Source: Olsenella sp. An285 (GTDB lineage Bacteria > Actinomycetota > Coriobacteriia > Coriobacteriales > Atopobiaceae). From it: DNA of 64,000 nt. The position numbers were made by a program, and so were the translations under genes. Position 1 is the stretch's first letter, and every line of letters starts with the position of its first letter. The DNA is taken from positions 1 to 64,000 of the forward strand of contig NZ_NFIZ01000012.1 in assembly GCF_002159625.1 (NCBI RefSeq), given 5' to 3'. The notes below the pieces were generated by a model. It was not told the DNA's origin. It saw only the letters and a program-made list of their open reading frames with translations, and ran no database searches. Positions 53,121 through 63,957 of the stretch are shown in pieces.

Positions 53121-53843
53121 CTAGCGGGAGCCGCCGTCGGCCGCCTTCTCCGAGGCCTCGAAGCGGTAGCCGACCCCGTGCACGGTGTAGAGCCAGCGCG
53201 GGTTGCGCGGGTCGTCGCCCAGCTTGGCGCGCAAGTTCTTGACGTGGGAGTCAATCGTGCGCTCGTAGCCCTCGAAGTCGTAGCCGAGGACCTTCTCAAC
53301 GAGCTCCATGCGCGTGTAGACGCGGCCGGGATAGCGGGCGAGCGTGGTGAGGAGCTTGAACTCGGAGGCCGTGAGGTCAACCTCCCTGCCCTCAACGAGC
53401 ACCTTGTGGCCGGAGATGTCGATGACCAGGTCGCCGAAGTCGAGGACCTCGAGCTGGGGCTCGGCCTCGGTGTGGGCGCGGCGCAGGAGGGCGCGCACGC
53501 GGGCGACGAGCTCTCGCGGCGAGAAGGGCTTGATGAGGTAGTCGTCGGCACCGAGCTCGAGGCCGATGATCCTGTCCTCGACCTCGCCCTTTGCCGTGAG
53601 CATGATGATGGGCACGTTGGAGGTCTCGCGAATCGCGCGGCACACACGCTCGCCCGAGAGCTTGGGGAGCATCAGGTCAAGGATGACGAGGTCGAACGTG
53701 TGCTTCTCGAACTCCTCGACCGCGCTCTGGCCGTCGCCGACCCCTCGCACAATGTAGCTCTCGCGCTCGAGGTATGCCGCAACGGCGTCGCGGATGGCCT
53801 TCTCGTCCTCAACCAGCAGGATCTTCTTCTCGTCCGAAGCCAT
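53121..53843 (-). CDS. OmpR/PhoB-family response regulator
   Basis: 240 residues. Receiver domain 1-120 with acidic pocket LVEDE, phospho-acceptor Asp56 (VILDLMLPKLSG) and Lys in LTAKGE. Winged-helix DNA-binding domain about 135-230 (DLTASEFKLLTTLARYPGRVYTRMELVEKVLGYDFEGYERTIDSHVKNLRAKLGDD). AAGGAGG precedes the ATG. First gene of a response regulator-kinase pair. An upstream TTGAAT/TACACT on the minus strand (about 53934-53905, long spacer) may be its promoter. Confidence 0.95.
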   Translation of the reverse strand: MASDEKKILLVEDEKAIRDAVAAYLERESYIVRGVGDGQSAVEEFEKHTFDLVILDLMLPKLSGERVCRAIRETSNVPIIMLTAKGEVEDRIIGLELGADDYLIKPFSPRELVARVRALLRRAHTEAEPQLEVLDFGDLVIDISGHKVLVEGREVDLTASEFKLLTTLARYPGRVYTRMELVEKVLGYDFEGYERTIDSHVKNLRAKLGDDPRNPRWLYTVHGVGYRFEASEKAADGGSR

Positions 53844-53934
53844 GGGCGGCCTCCTTGTGTGTTTTCAGCTTCACCGAAAAAACAGGTTCGTGGGTATACC
53901 TAGTGTACCCCACCGAGCCGCGCTCAATTCAACT

Positions 53935-55149
53935 TTACAGGCGGAAGGTGCGCACGACGACGGAGGCGGGGTAGCCCGTGTCCGGATCCTTCACGGTGGA
54001 GAAGGTGACAAAGAGGCTGCACTCGCCCTCACGGGCCGGGAATTCCCCATAGTCGACCGATCGGTCGACGGAGGAGATGGTCGCATAGGTCTTGTTGGCC
54101 AGGTCCATGACGTAGTAGAACGAGTTGCACTTGACCACGAACTTGTCGCCCTTGCCGCACCCGCACTCCGACGGCTCCTGGCCGAGCCTCACGAACCCCA
54201 TCGAGGGAGTGCCCATGTAGGTGCCCATCTGTCCGAGCAGGCCGCCCGAGTTGTAACTCGCCTCCACGGACACGAGAAAGCGGTCGCCCACGCGCGTGGC
54301 CCTGAAGGGGCGGACGCCAGCAGGCATGACGAGCTGGTCCTCCCTTGTGGCGAGGTCATCGGACAGTGAATACGCGGAGACGCCGTAGAAGGTGCCCGCC
54401 TCGTCCCTGGTGACGCGAGGAACGAGGATGGCGGAGCCGCCGGAGACGCTCGGACGCGTGGCAAAGCGGCCCGGGGACTCTATGACGGCCTTCGCGTCGG
54501 AGTCTCCCGCGCGCCAGAGATAGCAGAATGAGCTCTCTGTGGTCTTGGACCCGCTCAGGGATGGCTGCACCTGCCAGATGACGCGCGTTCCGGCAACGGC
54601 AAAGGGCGCCGGATCGTAGTCCGAGGTTCCCTCCCAGAGCGTCTTGGTGTCACCGGAGAGCTGTCCGTCAGAGAACTCGGACGCGTAGAGCGCCCAGGCG
54701 CGCGAGACGAGATCGAGCTCCACCCACGCGTACACGTCGTCCGAGCAGCGGGCGTCATAGATGACCGTCGTCGACGCCGGGCCGAGGGGAGCGGAGACCA
54801 CCTCTACGAGCTGGCCCGATGAGAGCGAGAGCGCTGCGGCCCTCACCATGGGAGACGCCGAGGAGCCCGCAGACGTCACGGGTATCCAGGTGCCCTCGGC
54901 CGGGTGCAGGACGCTCCCCAGAGGAAGCGTCCAGGAGCTCTCCTCCGCGGGAGCCAGATCCGAGGAGACCTCGAAGGAGTCGAGCACGCTCTCAGCCGAG
55001 TCCTCGTCGACGACGGTGGGGTCCGCGTCGACCTCTCCCTGCCCGTGTGTGCAGCCCGGGAGGATGCTCACCGCAGCCGCCACAGCGCCGCCCGCAGCAG
55101 CTGCCTTGAAGAGGGAGCGCCTTGATATCTTGAGCTTGGGGACGCGCAC
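53935..55149 (-). CDS. Exported lipoprotein with Tat-like signal, beta-propeller-like
   Basis: 404 residues from a GTG at 55149 (GGAG six bases upstream). The twin-arginine-like signal SRRSLFKAAAAGGAVAAAVSILPGC ends in a lipobox (Cys near 31). The mature part has repeated short beta-strand blocks (AGTRVIWQVQPSLSG, SGGSAILVPRVT, VGDRFLVSVEASYN, GDKFVVKCNSFYYVMDL), suggesting a propeller fold; that is inference. It follows the TSCPD gene directly and precedes the response regulator-kinase pair, so it may be a sensor accessory or target. Confidence 0.75.
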   Translation of the reverse strand: MRVPKLKISRRSLFKAAAAGGAVAAAVSILPGCTHGQGEVDADPTVVDEDSAESVLDSFEVSSDLAPAEESSWTLPLGSVLHPAEGTWIPVTSAGSSASPMVRAAALSLSSGQLVEVVSAPLGPASTTVIYDARCSDDVYAWVELDLVSRAWALYASEFSDGQLSGDTKTLWEGTSDYDPAPFAVAGTRVIWQVQPSLSGSKTTESSFCYLWRAGDSDAKAVIESPGRFATRPSVSGGSAILVPRVTRDEAGTFYGVSAYSLSDDLATREDQLVMPAGVRPFRATRVGDRFLVSVEASYNSGGLLGQMGTYMGTPSMGFVRLGQEPSECGCGKGDKFVVKCNSFYYVMDLANKTYATISSVDRSVDYGEFPAREGECSLFVTFSTVKDPDTGYPASVVVRTFRL

Positions 55150-55165
55150 GCGCAGCTCCGCGGGC

Positions 55166-55426
55166 CTAGTGCGCCGCGGCCGCGGCCTCGACGAGCGCGC
55201 GGGAGAGCTGGTCCGCGCAGGAGGTGGGACGAGGCCCGCAGGTGTTGCCGGCAAGGATGCCCACGATCTCGTCAACGGAATGGCCGGCGACGAGCTTGCT
55301 CACGGCCTTGAGGTTGCCGTTGCAGCCGCCCTCGAAGGACACCTGCTCGATGGTCTTGCCGTCGTCGGAAAGGTCAATGTGAATGGCGCGCGAGCAGACG
55401 CCGCGCGGCGTGTAGTCGAAGTGCAT
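55166..55426 (-). CDS. TSCPD-domain protein (TIGR03905 type)
   Basis: 86 residues. It begins MHFDYTPRGVCSRAIHIDLSDDGKTIEQVSFEGGCNGNLKAVSKLVAG and contains the TSCADQL version of the TSCPD motif. Four cysteines (in GVCS, GGCNGN, TCGPRP, TSCADQ) suggest metal binding. Related domains occur at the C-terminus of class II ribonucleotide reductases, but this stand-alone form has no assigned role. It sits between purB and the lipoprotein gene. The start is the ATG at 55426. Confidence 0.88.
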   Translation of the reverse strand: MHFDYTPRGVCSRAIHIDLSDDGKTIEQVSFEGGCNGNLKAVSKLVAGHSVDEIVGILAGNTCGPRPTSCADQLSRALVEAAAAAH

Positions 55427-55446
55427 GTTCTTCTCCTCTGCTAGTC

Positions 55447-55471
55447 GATGAAAAGCGACCGCCGCTTTTCA

Positions 55472-55473
<2 letters not shown>
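55447..55473 (-). terminator. Hairpin overlapping the purB stop
   Basis: GATGAAAAGCG with CGCTTTTCATC, around a 5-base loop. It includes two bases of the purB TGA. No T-run beyond the stem; it may attenuate read-through into the TSCPD gene. Confidence 0.4.
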
Positions 55474-56818
<1,345 letters not shown>

Positions 56819-56866
56819 TGAGGCCTCCTCGGCGTCCGTCGCGCGTTCGCTTGTTCCGGTCTGATT

Positions 56867-58258
56867 CTAGCGCAGGGCGCCCTCGTCCTTCTCGATAGTG
56901 GCACGCGCCTCGTCAAGCTGCACCACAACGGCATCATGTCCGGTGCCGCCGTAGGTCACCCGGGCGTTGGCGATGCCCGCCGGATCGAGGTCGCGCGCGA
57001 TGTCCTCCCCAAAGAGCGGGCTCGCGGCGGCAAACTCCTCGGCGGTGAGGTCCTCGAGGCTCTTGCCGTGCTTCTCGCAGTAGAGCACGAGCTCGCCCAC
57101 CACGCGGTGCGCCTCGCGGAAGGGCATGCCCTTCTTGGCCAGGTAGTCCGCCACGTCGGTGGCGGCGGAGAAGCCCGTGCCCGCCTGCGCGAGCATGGTG
57201 TCGGCGTTGACCGTCATGGTCTCGATCATGCCCGCCGCGATCTCCATGCAGTCGGAGAGCGTGCGGGCGGCGTCGAGCGGGCCCTCCTTGCACTCCTGGA
57301 GGTCCTTGTTGTAGGCAAGCGGGAGAGACTTCATGGTGGTGAGAAGCGCCATGAGGTCACCGTAGACGCGGCCCGTCTTGCCGCGCGTGAGCTCGGCGAA
57401 GTCAGGGTTCTTCTTCTGGGGCATGATGGACGAGCCCGTGGAGTAGCTGTCCGAGAGCGTGATGAAGCCGAACTCCGTGGAGCTCCAGAGGACGATCTCC
57501 TCGCAGAGGCGCGAGAGGTGCATCATGCTCACGGCGCAGGCGTACTCGAGGTCGAGCAGGTAGTCACGGTCGGAGACGGCGTCGAGCGAGTTGGGGATCG
57601 CGCGGGCGAAGCCCAGGAGCTCCGTGGTGCGCTGGCGGTCGAGGGGGTATGTGGTGCCGGCGAGGGCGGCGGCGCCCAGCGGGTTGGCGTCAGCGGCGGC
57701 GTGGGCGGCGGCGAGGCGCGTGAAGTCGCGAGCGAACATCCAGAAGTACGCGAGCAGGTGGTGGGAGAGCAGCACCGGCTGGGCATGCTGGAGGTGCGTG
57801 TAGCCGGGCATCACGACGTCGAGGTTCTGGGCGGCGGCGTCGAGGAGCACGCGGCGCAGGGCCACGTTGCCGGCCATGAGCTGCTCGCAGAGGTCCTTGG
57901 CGAGCAGGCGGATGTCGGTCGCCACTTGGTCGTTGCGCGAGCGGCCGGTGTGAAGGCGGCCGCCAGGCGTGCCGATGTTGCGCGTGAGCGCGCCCTCCAC
58001 GGCCATGTGGACGTCCTCGTCGTTGACGTCCCAGACGAAGGTTCCGGCCTTGATCTGCGCCGCGATCTCCGCCAGGCCCTCGTCGATGGCGGCCTGGTCC
58101 TCGGCCGAGATGATGCCCTGCTCGGCGAGCATGCGCGCGTGAGCGCGGCTGCCGGCGATGTCCTGCTCCGCCATGTTCTTGTCAACCTCGAGGCTCGCGC
58201 CGAACTCCTGCGTGAACTGGTCCACGCCCTTCTCAAACCTGCCGCCCCACAGCGCCAT
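56867..58258 (-). CDS. argH: Argininosuccinate lyase
   Basis: Last step of arginine synthesis. 463 residues. ALWGGRFEKGVDQFTQEFGASLEVDKN, TGRSRNDQVATD, GYTHLQHAQPV and superfamily signature GSSIMPQKKNPDFAELTRGKTGRVYG. The ATG at 58258 has GAGGAAGGGAG upstream. argG lies 1.5 kb away on the same strand, separated by an atypical gene of opposite orientation, suggesting an interrupted argGH operon. Confidence 0.97.
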   Translation of the reverse strand: MALWGGRFEKGVDQFTQEFGASLEVDKNMAEQDIAGSRAHARMLAEQGIISAEDQAAIDEGLAEIAAQIKAGTFVWDVNDEDVHMAVEGALTRNIGTPGGRLHTGRSRNDQVATDIRLLAKDLCEQLMAGNVALRRVLLDAAAQNLDVVMPGYTHLQHAQPVLLSHHLLAYFWMFARDFTRLAAAHAAADANPLGAAALAGTTYPLDRQRTTELLGFARAIPNSLDAVSDRDYLLDLEYACAVSMMHLSRLCEEIVLWSSTEFGFITLSDSYSTGSSIMPQKKNPDFAELTRGKTGRVYGDLMALLTTMKSLPLAYNKDLQECKEGPLDAARTLSDCMEIAAGMIETMTVNADTMLAQAGTGFSAATDVADYLAKKGMPFREAHRVVGELVLYCEKHGKSLEDLTAEEFAAASPLFGEDIARDLDPAGIANARVTYGGTGHDAVVVQLDEARATIEKDEGALR

Positions 58259-58430
58259 TTTGGCTCCCTTCCTCGCGTTTTGTCCCGTAAAGCTTATCAG
58301 AGGCGGTTTGTGTCCGTAAGGAGTTCGCGGACTTCGCTGAACAACAGAATTTCTTAGTTTTATAGATTCATTACATCCATTTTATACTAGAATATTTTTA
58401 CATTAATTGATTCTATCTAAGGAAGTAGCA
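58259..58430. other. AT-rich divergent intergenic region, argH / atypical gene
   Basis: The stretch 58320-58430 is strikingly AT-rich for this window (ATTTCTTAGTTTTATAGATT and following). It contains TATACT at 58383-58388, a candidate -10 for the atypical gene. The contrast suggests foreign DNA starting near 58320. Confidence 0.5.
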
Positions 58431-59531
58431 TTGCATCTATGCGTTAACAGGCTATCTGCATTGGCTCTTTTGAGGTGGATGCGCTCAACCGGCGAGCCTC
58501 TCGAATATGAGCCCTGTGGCATCCCCTTGCCCGACCCTTGGCCGCAGCGGCGCTGGAGCACGAGAATAGTTCCCTACCAGCAGCTCGGACGCTCCGAGCG
58601 GCCGAGCGCGCAGAGGCCCATCGACGTCGCGGTTCCGGACGCCGGCTCTCGCTCGCGAGCGCGCTTCTTCCGCATGACCGTCTATGGAGACGGGCTGCCA
58701 GCGGGGTCGTTCGCACGCGTCTCGAGTGAGTTTACGATTCCTTGTCCTGAACTGCTGTTTCTTGAGCTTGCAGCCGTCATGGACCCTGCGGCGCTCGAGC
58801 TTGTGGGCTACGAGCTTTGCGGGACCTTCTCGCGCGATCCCGCAAACCCGCGCACGGGAGGCGTTGTCCATGGGCTAAGTTCCCTTACCAGCGTGCAGAA
58901 AATCAAGGACTACCTGGCAAAGTGCTCTGGTATACGCGGGCTGACCGCCGCGCGCCGGGCAATCGAGCGCGTTCGCGACGACGCGTGGTCCGCTATGGAG
59001 GCGATCGTGGCGCTGCTGCTTGTCCGACCTCAGGAAGAGGGCGGATACGGCATCGGTGAACTCATCCTTAATGAAAGAGAGAATGCGCCACACGAGCTCA
59101 AGCAGCAAGGCGTGACGGAGTCGCGCGTGCCTGATATAGGACTGATCAATCTTCCCACGGGCTTTAACTACGACGGCTATGGACACCTCGATCTCAGCTC
59201 AATCCCGGTGGAGAGCCAAAACGCTGGAGAAATCAAGGCGAGGCTTGCAGAAGTGCGGGAAAAGTACGTCGATGACCTGCGGCGCAACCGAGAGCTGCTC
59301 GCAAGCGGACGCATAGTCATGCCCATCGTGGCGGAGGACCTCATGGAGCGCGGCGGGCTCGACACGGTTGTCCTCGAGGCGGTCCTCGCGGCAGAGCGGC
59401 TCACCGGTCGCCGTAGCGAGGAGGGCGCTCGCGTACGCCACGCGCTCGACAAGCGGCTCTCGGCTAAAAGGCAGCAGCTCATCTGGTCGCTTTACCCTTG
59501 GACGGGCGGGCAGTCGCTCGGGGACTACTGA
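58431..59531 (+). CDS. Atypical protein, possibly related to AbiEi/VSR-like nuclease-domain families
   Basis: 366 residues from a TTG at 58431 (AAGGAAG five bases upstream); an in-frame TTG at 58407 is an alternative. The N-terminus (MHLCVNRLSALALLRWMRS) and the block RVSSEFTIPCPELLFLELAAVMDPAALELVGYELCGTF recall coriobacterial proteins of the AbiEi-like type. The C-terminal half (SAMEAIVALLLVRPQEEGGYGIGELILNER...VPDIGLINLPTGFNYDGYGH) recalls a VSR-type nuclease core, but acidic catalytic residues are not clearly kept. This relation is from memory of family patterns. Isolated, with AT-rich upstream DNA, and followed by a 95-bp repeat element. Confidence 0.6.
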   Translation: MHLCVNRLSALALLRWMRSTGEPLEYEPCGIPLPDPWPQRRWSTRIVPYQQLGRSERPSAQRPIDVAVPDAGSRSRARFFRMTVYGDGLPAGSFARVSSEFTIPCPELLFLELAAVMDPAALELVGYELCGTFSRDPANPRTGGVVHGLSSLTSVQKIKDYLAKCSGIRGLTAARRAIERVRDDAWSAMEAIVALLLVRPQEEGGYGIGELILNERENAPHELKQQGVTESRVPDIGLINLPTGFNYDGYGHLDLSSIPVESQNAGEIKARLAEVREKYVDDLRRNRELLASGRIVMPIVAEDLMERGGLDTVVLEAVLAAERLTGRRSEEGARVRHALDKRLSAKRQQLIWSLYPWTGGQSLGDY

Positions 59532-59540
59532 GGGGCCCCG

Positions 59541-59635
59541 GAAATTAGTTCGCATTGGAAACGAAGCTCGTGTAGATCAACTGGGGTTTTCCTGACCGTA
59601 GCGTCGTTTTCAGGTTTCCAATGCGAACTATTTTC
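59541..59635. repeat. 95-bp palindromic intergenic element, copy 2
   Basis: Arms 59541-59562 and 59614-59635 differ at one position. Reverse-complemented, it aligns base for base with copy 1 (3714-3808): same length, same arms, and shared blocks CCTGAAAAC, AAAA and CCAGTTG. It lies just after the stop of the atypical gene and before the argG terminator. Confidence 0.8.
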
Positions 59636-59667
59636 TAGGCACCCCGTCAAAGCGCGCGCCAGGTACA

Positions 59668-59704
59668 CAAAGAACGGCCTGTCGGGGATACCCGGCAGGC
59701 CGTT
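59668..59704 (-). terminator. Intrinsic terminator of argG
   Basis: On the minus strand AACGGCCTGCCGGG, loop TATC, CCCGACAGGCCGTT, then CTTTGTG. One mismatch in the stem. Confidence 0.75.
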
Positions 59705-59721
59705 CGAACGAAAATCGCATA

Positions 59722-59750
59722 TGTAAATTGGGGACTGTCCCCAATTTACA
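59722..59750. repeat. Perfect palindrome TGTAAATTGGGGAC/GTCCCCAATTTACA
   Basis: 14-bp perfect arms around a single T, two bases beyond the argG stop. Near-identical to 11874-11902. Confidence 0.85.
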
Positions 59751-59752
59751 GG

Positions 59753-60982
<1,230 letters not shown>

Positions 60983-61345
60983 GATGCTTCCCTTCTATCG
61001 GGTTGGTTGCCACTTGGTTGTTTGCCGTTTCACAGAAATGCCCCGACGTCGCGGGGCGCAGGAGCTCGGTCTGTCGAGAAGAACCGTCAAGCTAGAGCGT
61101 CGCACGCGACATCGCGGGCGTGATTCGTCGGTTCTGGCGTCGGGTGAGCTGGGAGGAGGCGGCGCACGCGTGCGCGCTGTGAACGTTCATCAACGTTGGC
61201 CTCCTCAGTAGTTGAGCGGGCGCGGGCTATTGGCCCGCGGCTGTCTGACGTGGCTGACTATAGGCCACGCACGAGGACTCGGCGAGAAGTGACTTCTTCT
61301 TGAAACATTGCGCCCAGAACGGCCCGGTCCGCCCGGCCCCCTCGC
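60983..61345. other. Intergenic region between argG and glgB
   Basis: About 360 bases without a gene. Visible are a CGAGAAGAACCGTC motif (61075-61088), the 14-bp palindrome GCGCACGCGTGCGC (61162-61175), and TGAACGTTCA (61180-61189) followed by a second AACGTT. The last pair could be an operator for argG. No ArgR box of the AT-rich type is seen. A GGCGAGAAGTGACTTCTTC dyad lies near 61280. Confidence 0.45.
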
Positions 61346-63148
61346 TCACCGTAACTGCACGAGAATGCCCGAGAGCGGCGCGAGCTCGCACTCGAGGCGG
61401 CCCGCCTCGGAGCGACACGCAGTGGCGCCGTCTGGCGTTGAGCCGCCAAAACGCCGCCAGTCCGTGTCGAGAAGGACCTCGGCCTCGCAGCCCGCGAGCT
61501 CCACCGGGAGCGGGACCTCGTACGCATGGCGCTCGTCGTCAAGGTTGAGCAGCGCGGCCACGCGCTCCCCTCCGCCGCGGCGCAGGATGGCCCAGCAGCA
61601 GGGCGCCAGCTGGTCGCAGTCGAGCCAGGCAAAGCCGTCCTGCCGGTAGTCCCCCTCCCAGAGGGCGGGGTGAGCACGGTACGCGGAGCCCAGCTCGCGG
61701 CGGAACCGAAGGAACGCGTCGTGAACCGGGTAGGAGAGAAGGCACCAATCCTGCTCGCGGCGCTCATCCCACTCTCTGAGCTGCGCAAACTCGTTGCCCA
61801 TGAAGTCGAGCGTCTTGCCCGGGTGCGCCGCCATGTAGAGGTAGAGGGCGCGGACCTGGGGGAACTTGCCCTCGTAGTCGCCGTTCATCTTCTGGGTAAT
61901 CGTGGCCTTGCCGTGCACCACCTCGTCGTGGCTGAGGGGCAGCAGGTAGCGCTCGTTCCAGTAGTACATCATCGAGAACGTGAGGCGGCCAGGGACGTTC
62001 CGGCGCTCCTCGGGGGGCGCCTGGAAGTACGAGAGCGTGTCGTGCATCCAGCCGAGGTCCCACTTGTAGTCGAAGCCCAGGCCGCCCGCGGCCGCGTTGC
62101 GCGTGACCTCGGGAAAGCCGCTCGAGTCCTCGGCTATGAGCATGCAGCCCGGGTGTCGCTCATGAAGCCCCCGGTTGAGCTCGCGCAGGAAGTCCGCGCC
62201 CATGCCGTTGACACCGCGCCGCTCGTCCCCCTGCCAGTAGACGATGCGGCTCACCGCGTCCATGCGCAGGCCGTCAAAGTGATAGGCGCCCAGCCAGAGG
62301 TCCGCGGCGGAGGCCAGGAGGCTGCGCACCTCGCCGCGTGAGTGCATGAAGTTGTGGCTGCCCCACTCGGAGACGCCCACGGCGTCGTTGGGGTACTCGT
62401 AGAGCGGGGTGCCGTCAAAGTCGGCGAGCGCCCAGGCGTCCGTGGCAAAGTGCACCGGCACGAAGTCCAGGATGACGCCCACCCCCGCCTGGTGCAGCCG
62501 GTCAACGAGGGTCATGAGCTGCTCGGGCGTGCCGTAGCGACTCGTTGCCGCAAAGGGGCCGCTCACCTGGTAGCCCCAGCTCCCGTCGAAGGGATGCTCC
62601 GCCAGCGGCAGGAACTCGATATGCGTGCAGCCCAGCGAGCGCACGTGCTCCGCAAGCGGGTCGGCGAGCTCGTCGTAGGCATACCAGGCGTCCTCCTCCG
62701 CGCCGGGCTTTCTCCAGGAGCCCGCGTGCAGCTCGTAGATGGCGAGGGGCCGATCGAGGCACGCGGTTCGGGAGGACATCCAGTCGGCGTCGTCCCAGTC
62801 GTGGACGGAGAGGTCGCGGATGACGGAGCGGTGACGCGGGCGCAGCTCGGAGCCAAAGGCATAGGGGTCGGCGTGGTCCTGGGACCCGCCGTTCGGGCGC
62901 CAGACGCGGTACTCGTAGGCGTCCCCCTCGCGCACGCCCGCAACGTGGGCCTCGAAGAAGCACCCGTTGAGACAGCGGGACATGGGCACCTCGCGCCCGG
63001 AAACGAGAACGTCCACGCCCGAGGCTGCCGGGGCAAAGACGCGAAAGTCCGCGCCATCTCCCGAGAGGCGAGAGCCCATCCAGCGCCACGCCTCGAAGTC
63101 CCGCCCGTCATAGAAGGCCCTCAGGTCGACGTCATCCCACGTGCTCAC
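61346..63148 (-). CDS. glgB: 1,4-alpha-glucan branching enzyme
   Basis: Makes alpha-1,6 branches in glycogen. 600 residues, the short form. N-terminal CBM48-type domain (DFRVFAPAASGVDVLVSG...YEYRV). GH13 barrel motifs are ILDFVPVHFA, GLRMDAVSRIVY (nucleophile Asp), LIAEDSSGFPEVT (acid/base Glu) and LPLSHDEVVHGK, with MGNEFAQLREWDE. A GTG at 63148 (GGGGAGGG six bases upstream) is chosen. No other glycogen genes are nearby. It is divergent from a TetR-type regulator with paired operators between them. Confidence 0.94.
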   Translation of the reverse strand: MSTWDDVDLRAFYDGRDFEAWRWMGSRLSGDGADFRVFAPAASGVDVLVSGREVPMSRCLNGCFFEAHVAGVREGDAYEYRVWRPNGGSQDHADPYAFGSELRPRHRSVIRDLSVHDWDDADWMSSRTACLDRPLAIYELHAGSWRKPGAEEDAWYAYDELADPLAEHVRSLGCTHIEFLPLAEHPFDGSWGYQVSGPFAATSRYGTPEQLMTLVDRLHQAGVGVILDFVPVHFATDAWALADFDGTPLYEYPNDAVGVSEWGSHNFMHSRGEVRSLLASAADLWLGAYHFDGLRMDAVSRIVYWQGDERRGVNGMGADFLRELNRGLHERHPGCMLIAEDSSGFPEVTRNAAAGGLGFDYKWDLGWMHDTLSYFQAPPEERRNVPGRLTFSMMYYWNERYLLPLSHDEVVHGKATITQKMNGDYEGKFPQVRALYLYMAAHPGKTLDFMGNEFAQLREWDERREQDWCLLSYPVHDAFLRFRRELGSAYRAHPALWEGDYRQDGFAWLDCDQLAPCCWAILRRGGGERVAALLNLDDERHAYEVPLPVELAGCEAEVLLDTDWRRFGGSTPDGATACRSEAGRLECELAPLSGILVQLR

Positions 63149-63196
63149 GTTCCCTCCCCGCGCCACGAGCCCAAACGACCGAGCTTCCGTACTACC

Positions 63197-63280
63197 GTCC
63201 AGTAATTGATTACAATCCAATCTAGTACCCGTGCGAGCGTTGTGCCATCGGCACCTTTGCTCATGCGTCAATTACTGGAC
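63197..63280. promoter_or_regulatory. Paired operator candidates between glgB and the TetR regulator
   Basis: GTCCAGTAATTGA (63197-63209) and TCAATTACTGGAC (63268-63280) are perfect 13-bp inverted copies. The first continues as GTAATTGATTAC, a dyad in itself. They bracket the divergent promoter region. Confidence 0.55.
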
Positions 63281-63302
63281 ACCCATCACAAGGAGGCCAG
63301 AA

Positions 63303-63851
63303 GTGGACCTTCGAGAGAAGAAGACCCGCCGTGCACTTCGCACCGCGTTCAAGGAGCTGAGAAGGACCACGCCCCTCGAGCGCGTGGCGGTCAAGACGCT
63401 CTGCGAGCGCGCCGAGGTGGGCAAGGCCACCTTCTACCTCCACTATCACAGCGTCTACGACCTCTCCCACGAGCTCCAGAACGAGGTCGTCGACGAGATG
63501 ATGAACGACCTCGCGGACCCGATGGCACTCCTCGAGCGCCCGGCGGAGGCGACGCGGGCGCTCTTCTCGTCGGTAGCCGCGCGGCGCGAGGAGCTCGACA
63601 CCCTCTTCTCCCAGGGCCAGGAGCACGTGCTTGCCGAGAGCCTGGAGCGCGAGCTGCGCCGGCGCATCGAGGAGGCTGCGCCCGAGCGCAGGGGCGACGT
63701 GCGCCTGGACGTCCTGCTCACGTATCTCGTGGAGGGCGGGTATCACTCCTACATGAGGCTCGCCCGCTCATCCGAACCCGAGCACGCGGACCGCGTGATA
63801 GAGGCAATCGGCGAGGCGAGCGAGGCCGTCGTCCGCACCATGCTCCGGTAG
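63303..63851 (+). CDS. TetR-family transcriptional regulator
   Basis: 182 residues from a GTG at 63303, AAGGAGG seven bases upstream. N-terminal HTH at about 5-50 (KKTRRALRTAFKELRRTTPLERVAVKTLCERAEVGKATFYLHYHSVYDL). The C-terminal helical ligand domain is of the type seen in DhaS/TetR_C_8 regulators. Likely autoregulated and possibly controlling glgB through the paired inverted sites; that is inference from position. Confidence 0.9.
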   Translation: MDLREKKTRRALRTAFKELRRTTPLERVAVKTLCERAEVGKATFYLHYHSVYDLSHELQNEVVDEMMNDLADPMALLERPAEATRALFSSVAARREELDTLFSQGQEHVLAESLERELRRRIEEAAPERRGDVRLDVLLTYLVEGGYHSYMRLARSSEPEHADRVIEAIGEASEAVVRTMLR

Positions 63852-63902
63852 CGCGATCCGCAGGAGCTCCCCAGACCCGCGCCAAGCCGTACGCACGAAA
63901 GC

Positions 63903-63935
63903 GCCCCCGCCCCCTCGGGGAAGAGGGGCGGGGGC
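63903..63935. terminator. GC-rich hairpin after the TetR gene
   Basis: Stem GCCCCCGCCCC with GGGGCGGGGGC. On the minus strand GCTTTCG follows. It may end the TetR transcript and a minus-strand gene entering from beyond the window. Confidence 0.6.
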
Positions 63936-63957
63936 AGTCGCAAGAAAGGAGGCAACG

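Noticed and set aside
61162-61189. ArgR operator upstream of argG
   Set aside because: The palindromes here are GC-rich (GCGCACGCGTGCGC) or a short TGAACGTTCA, unlike the AT-rich ARG box; left as unassigned.
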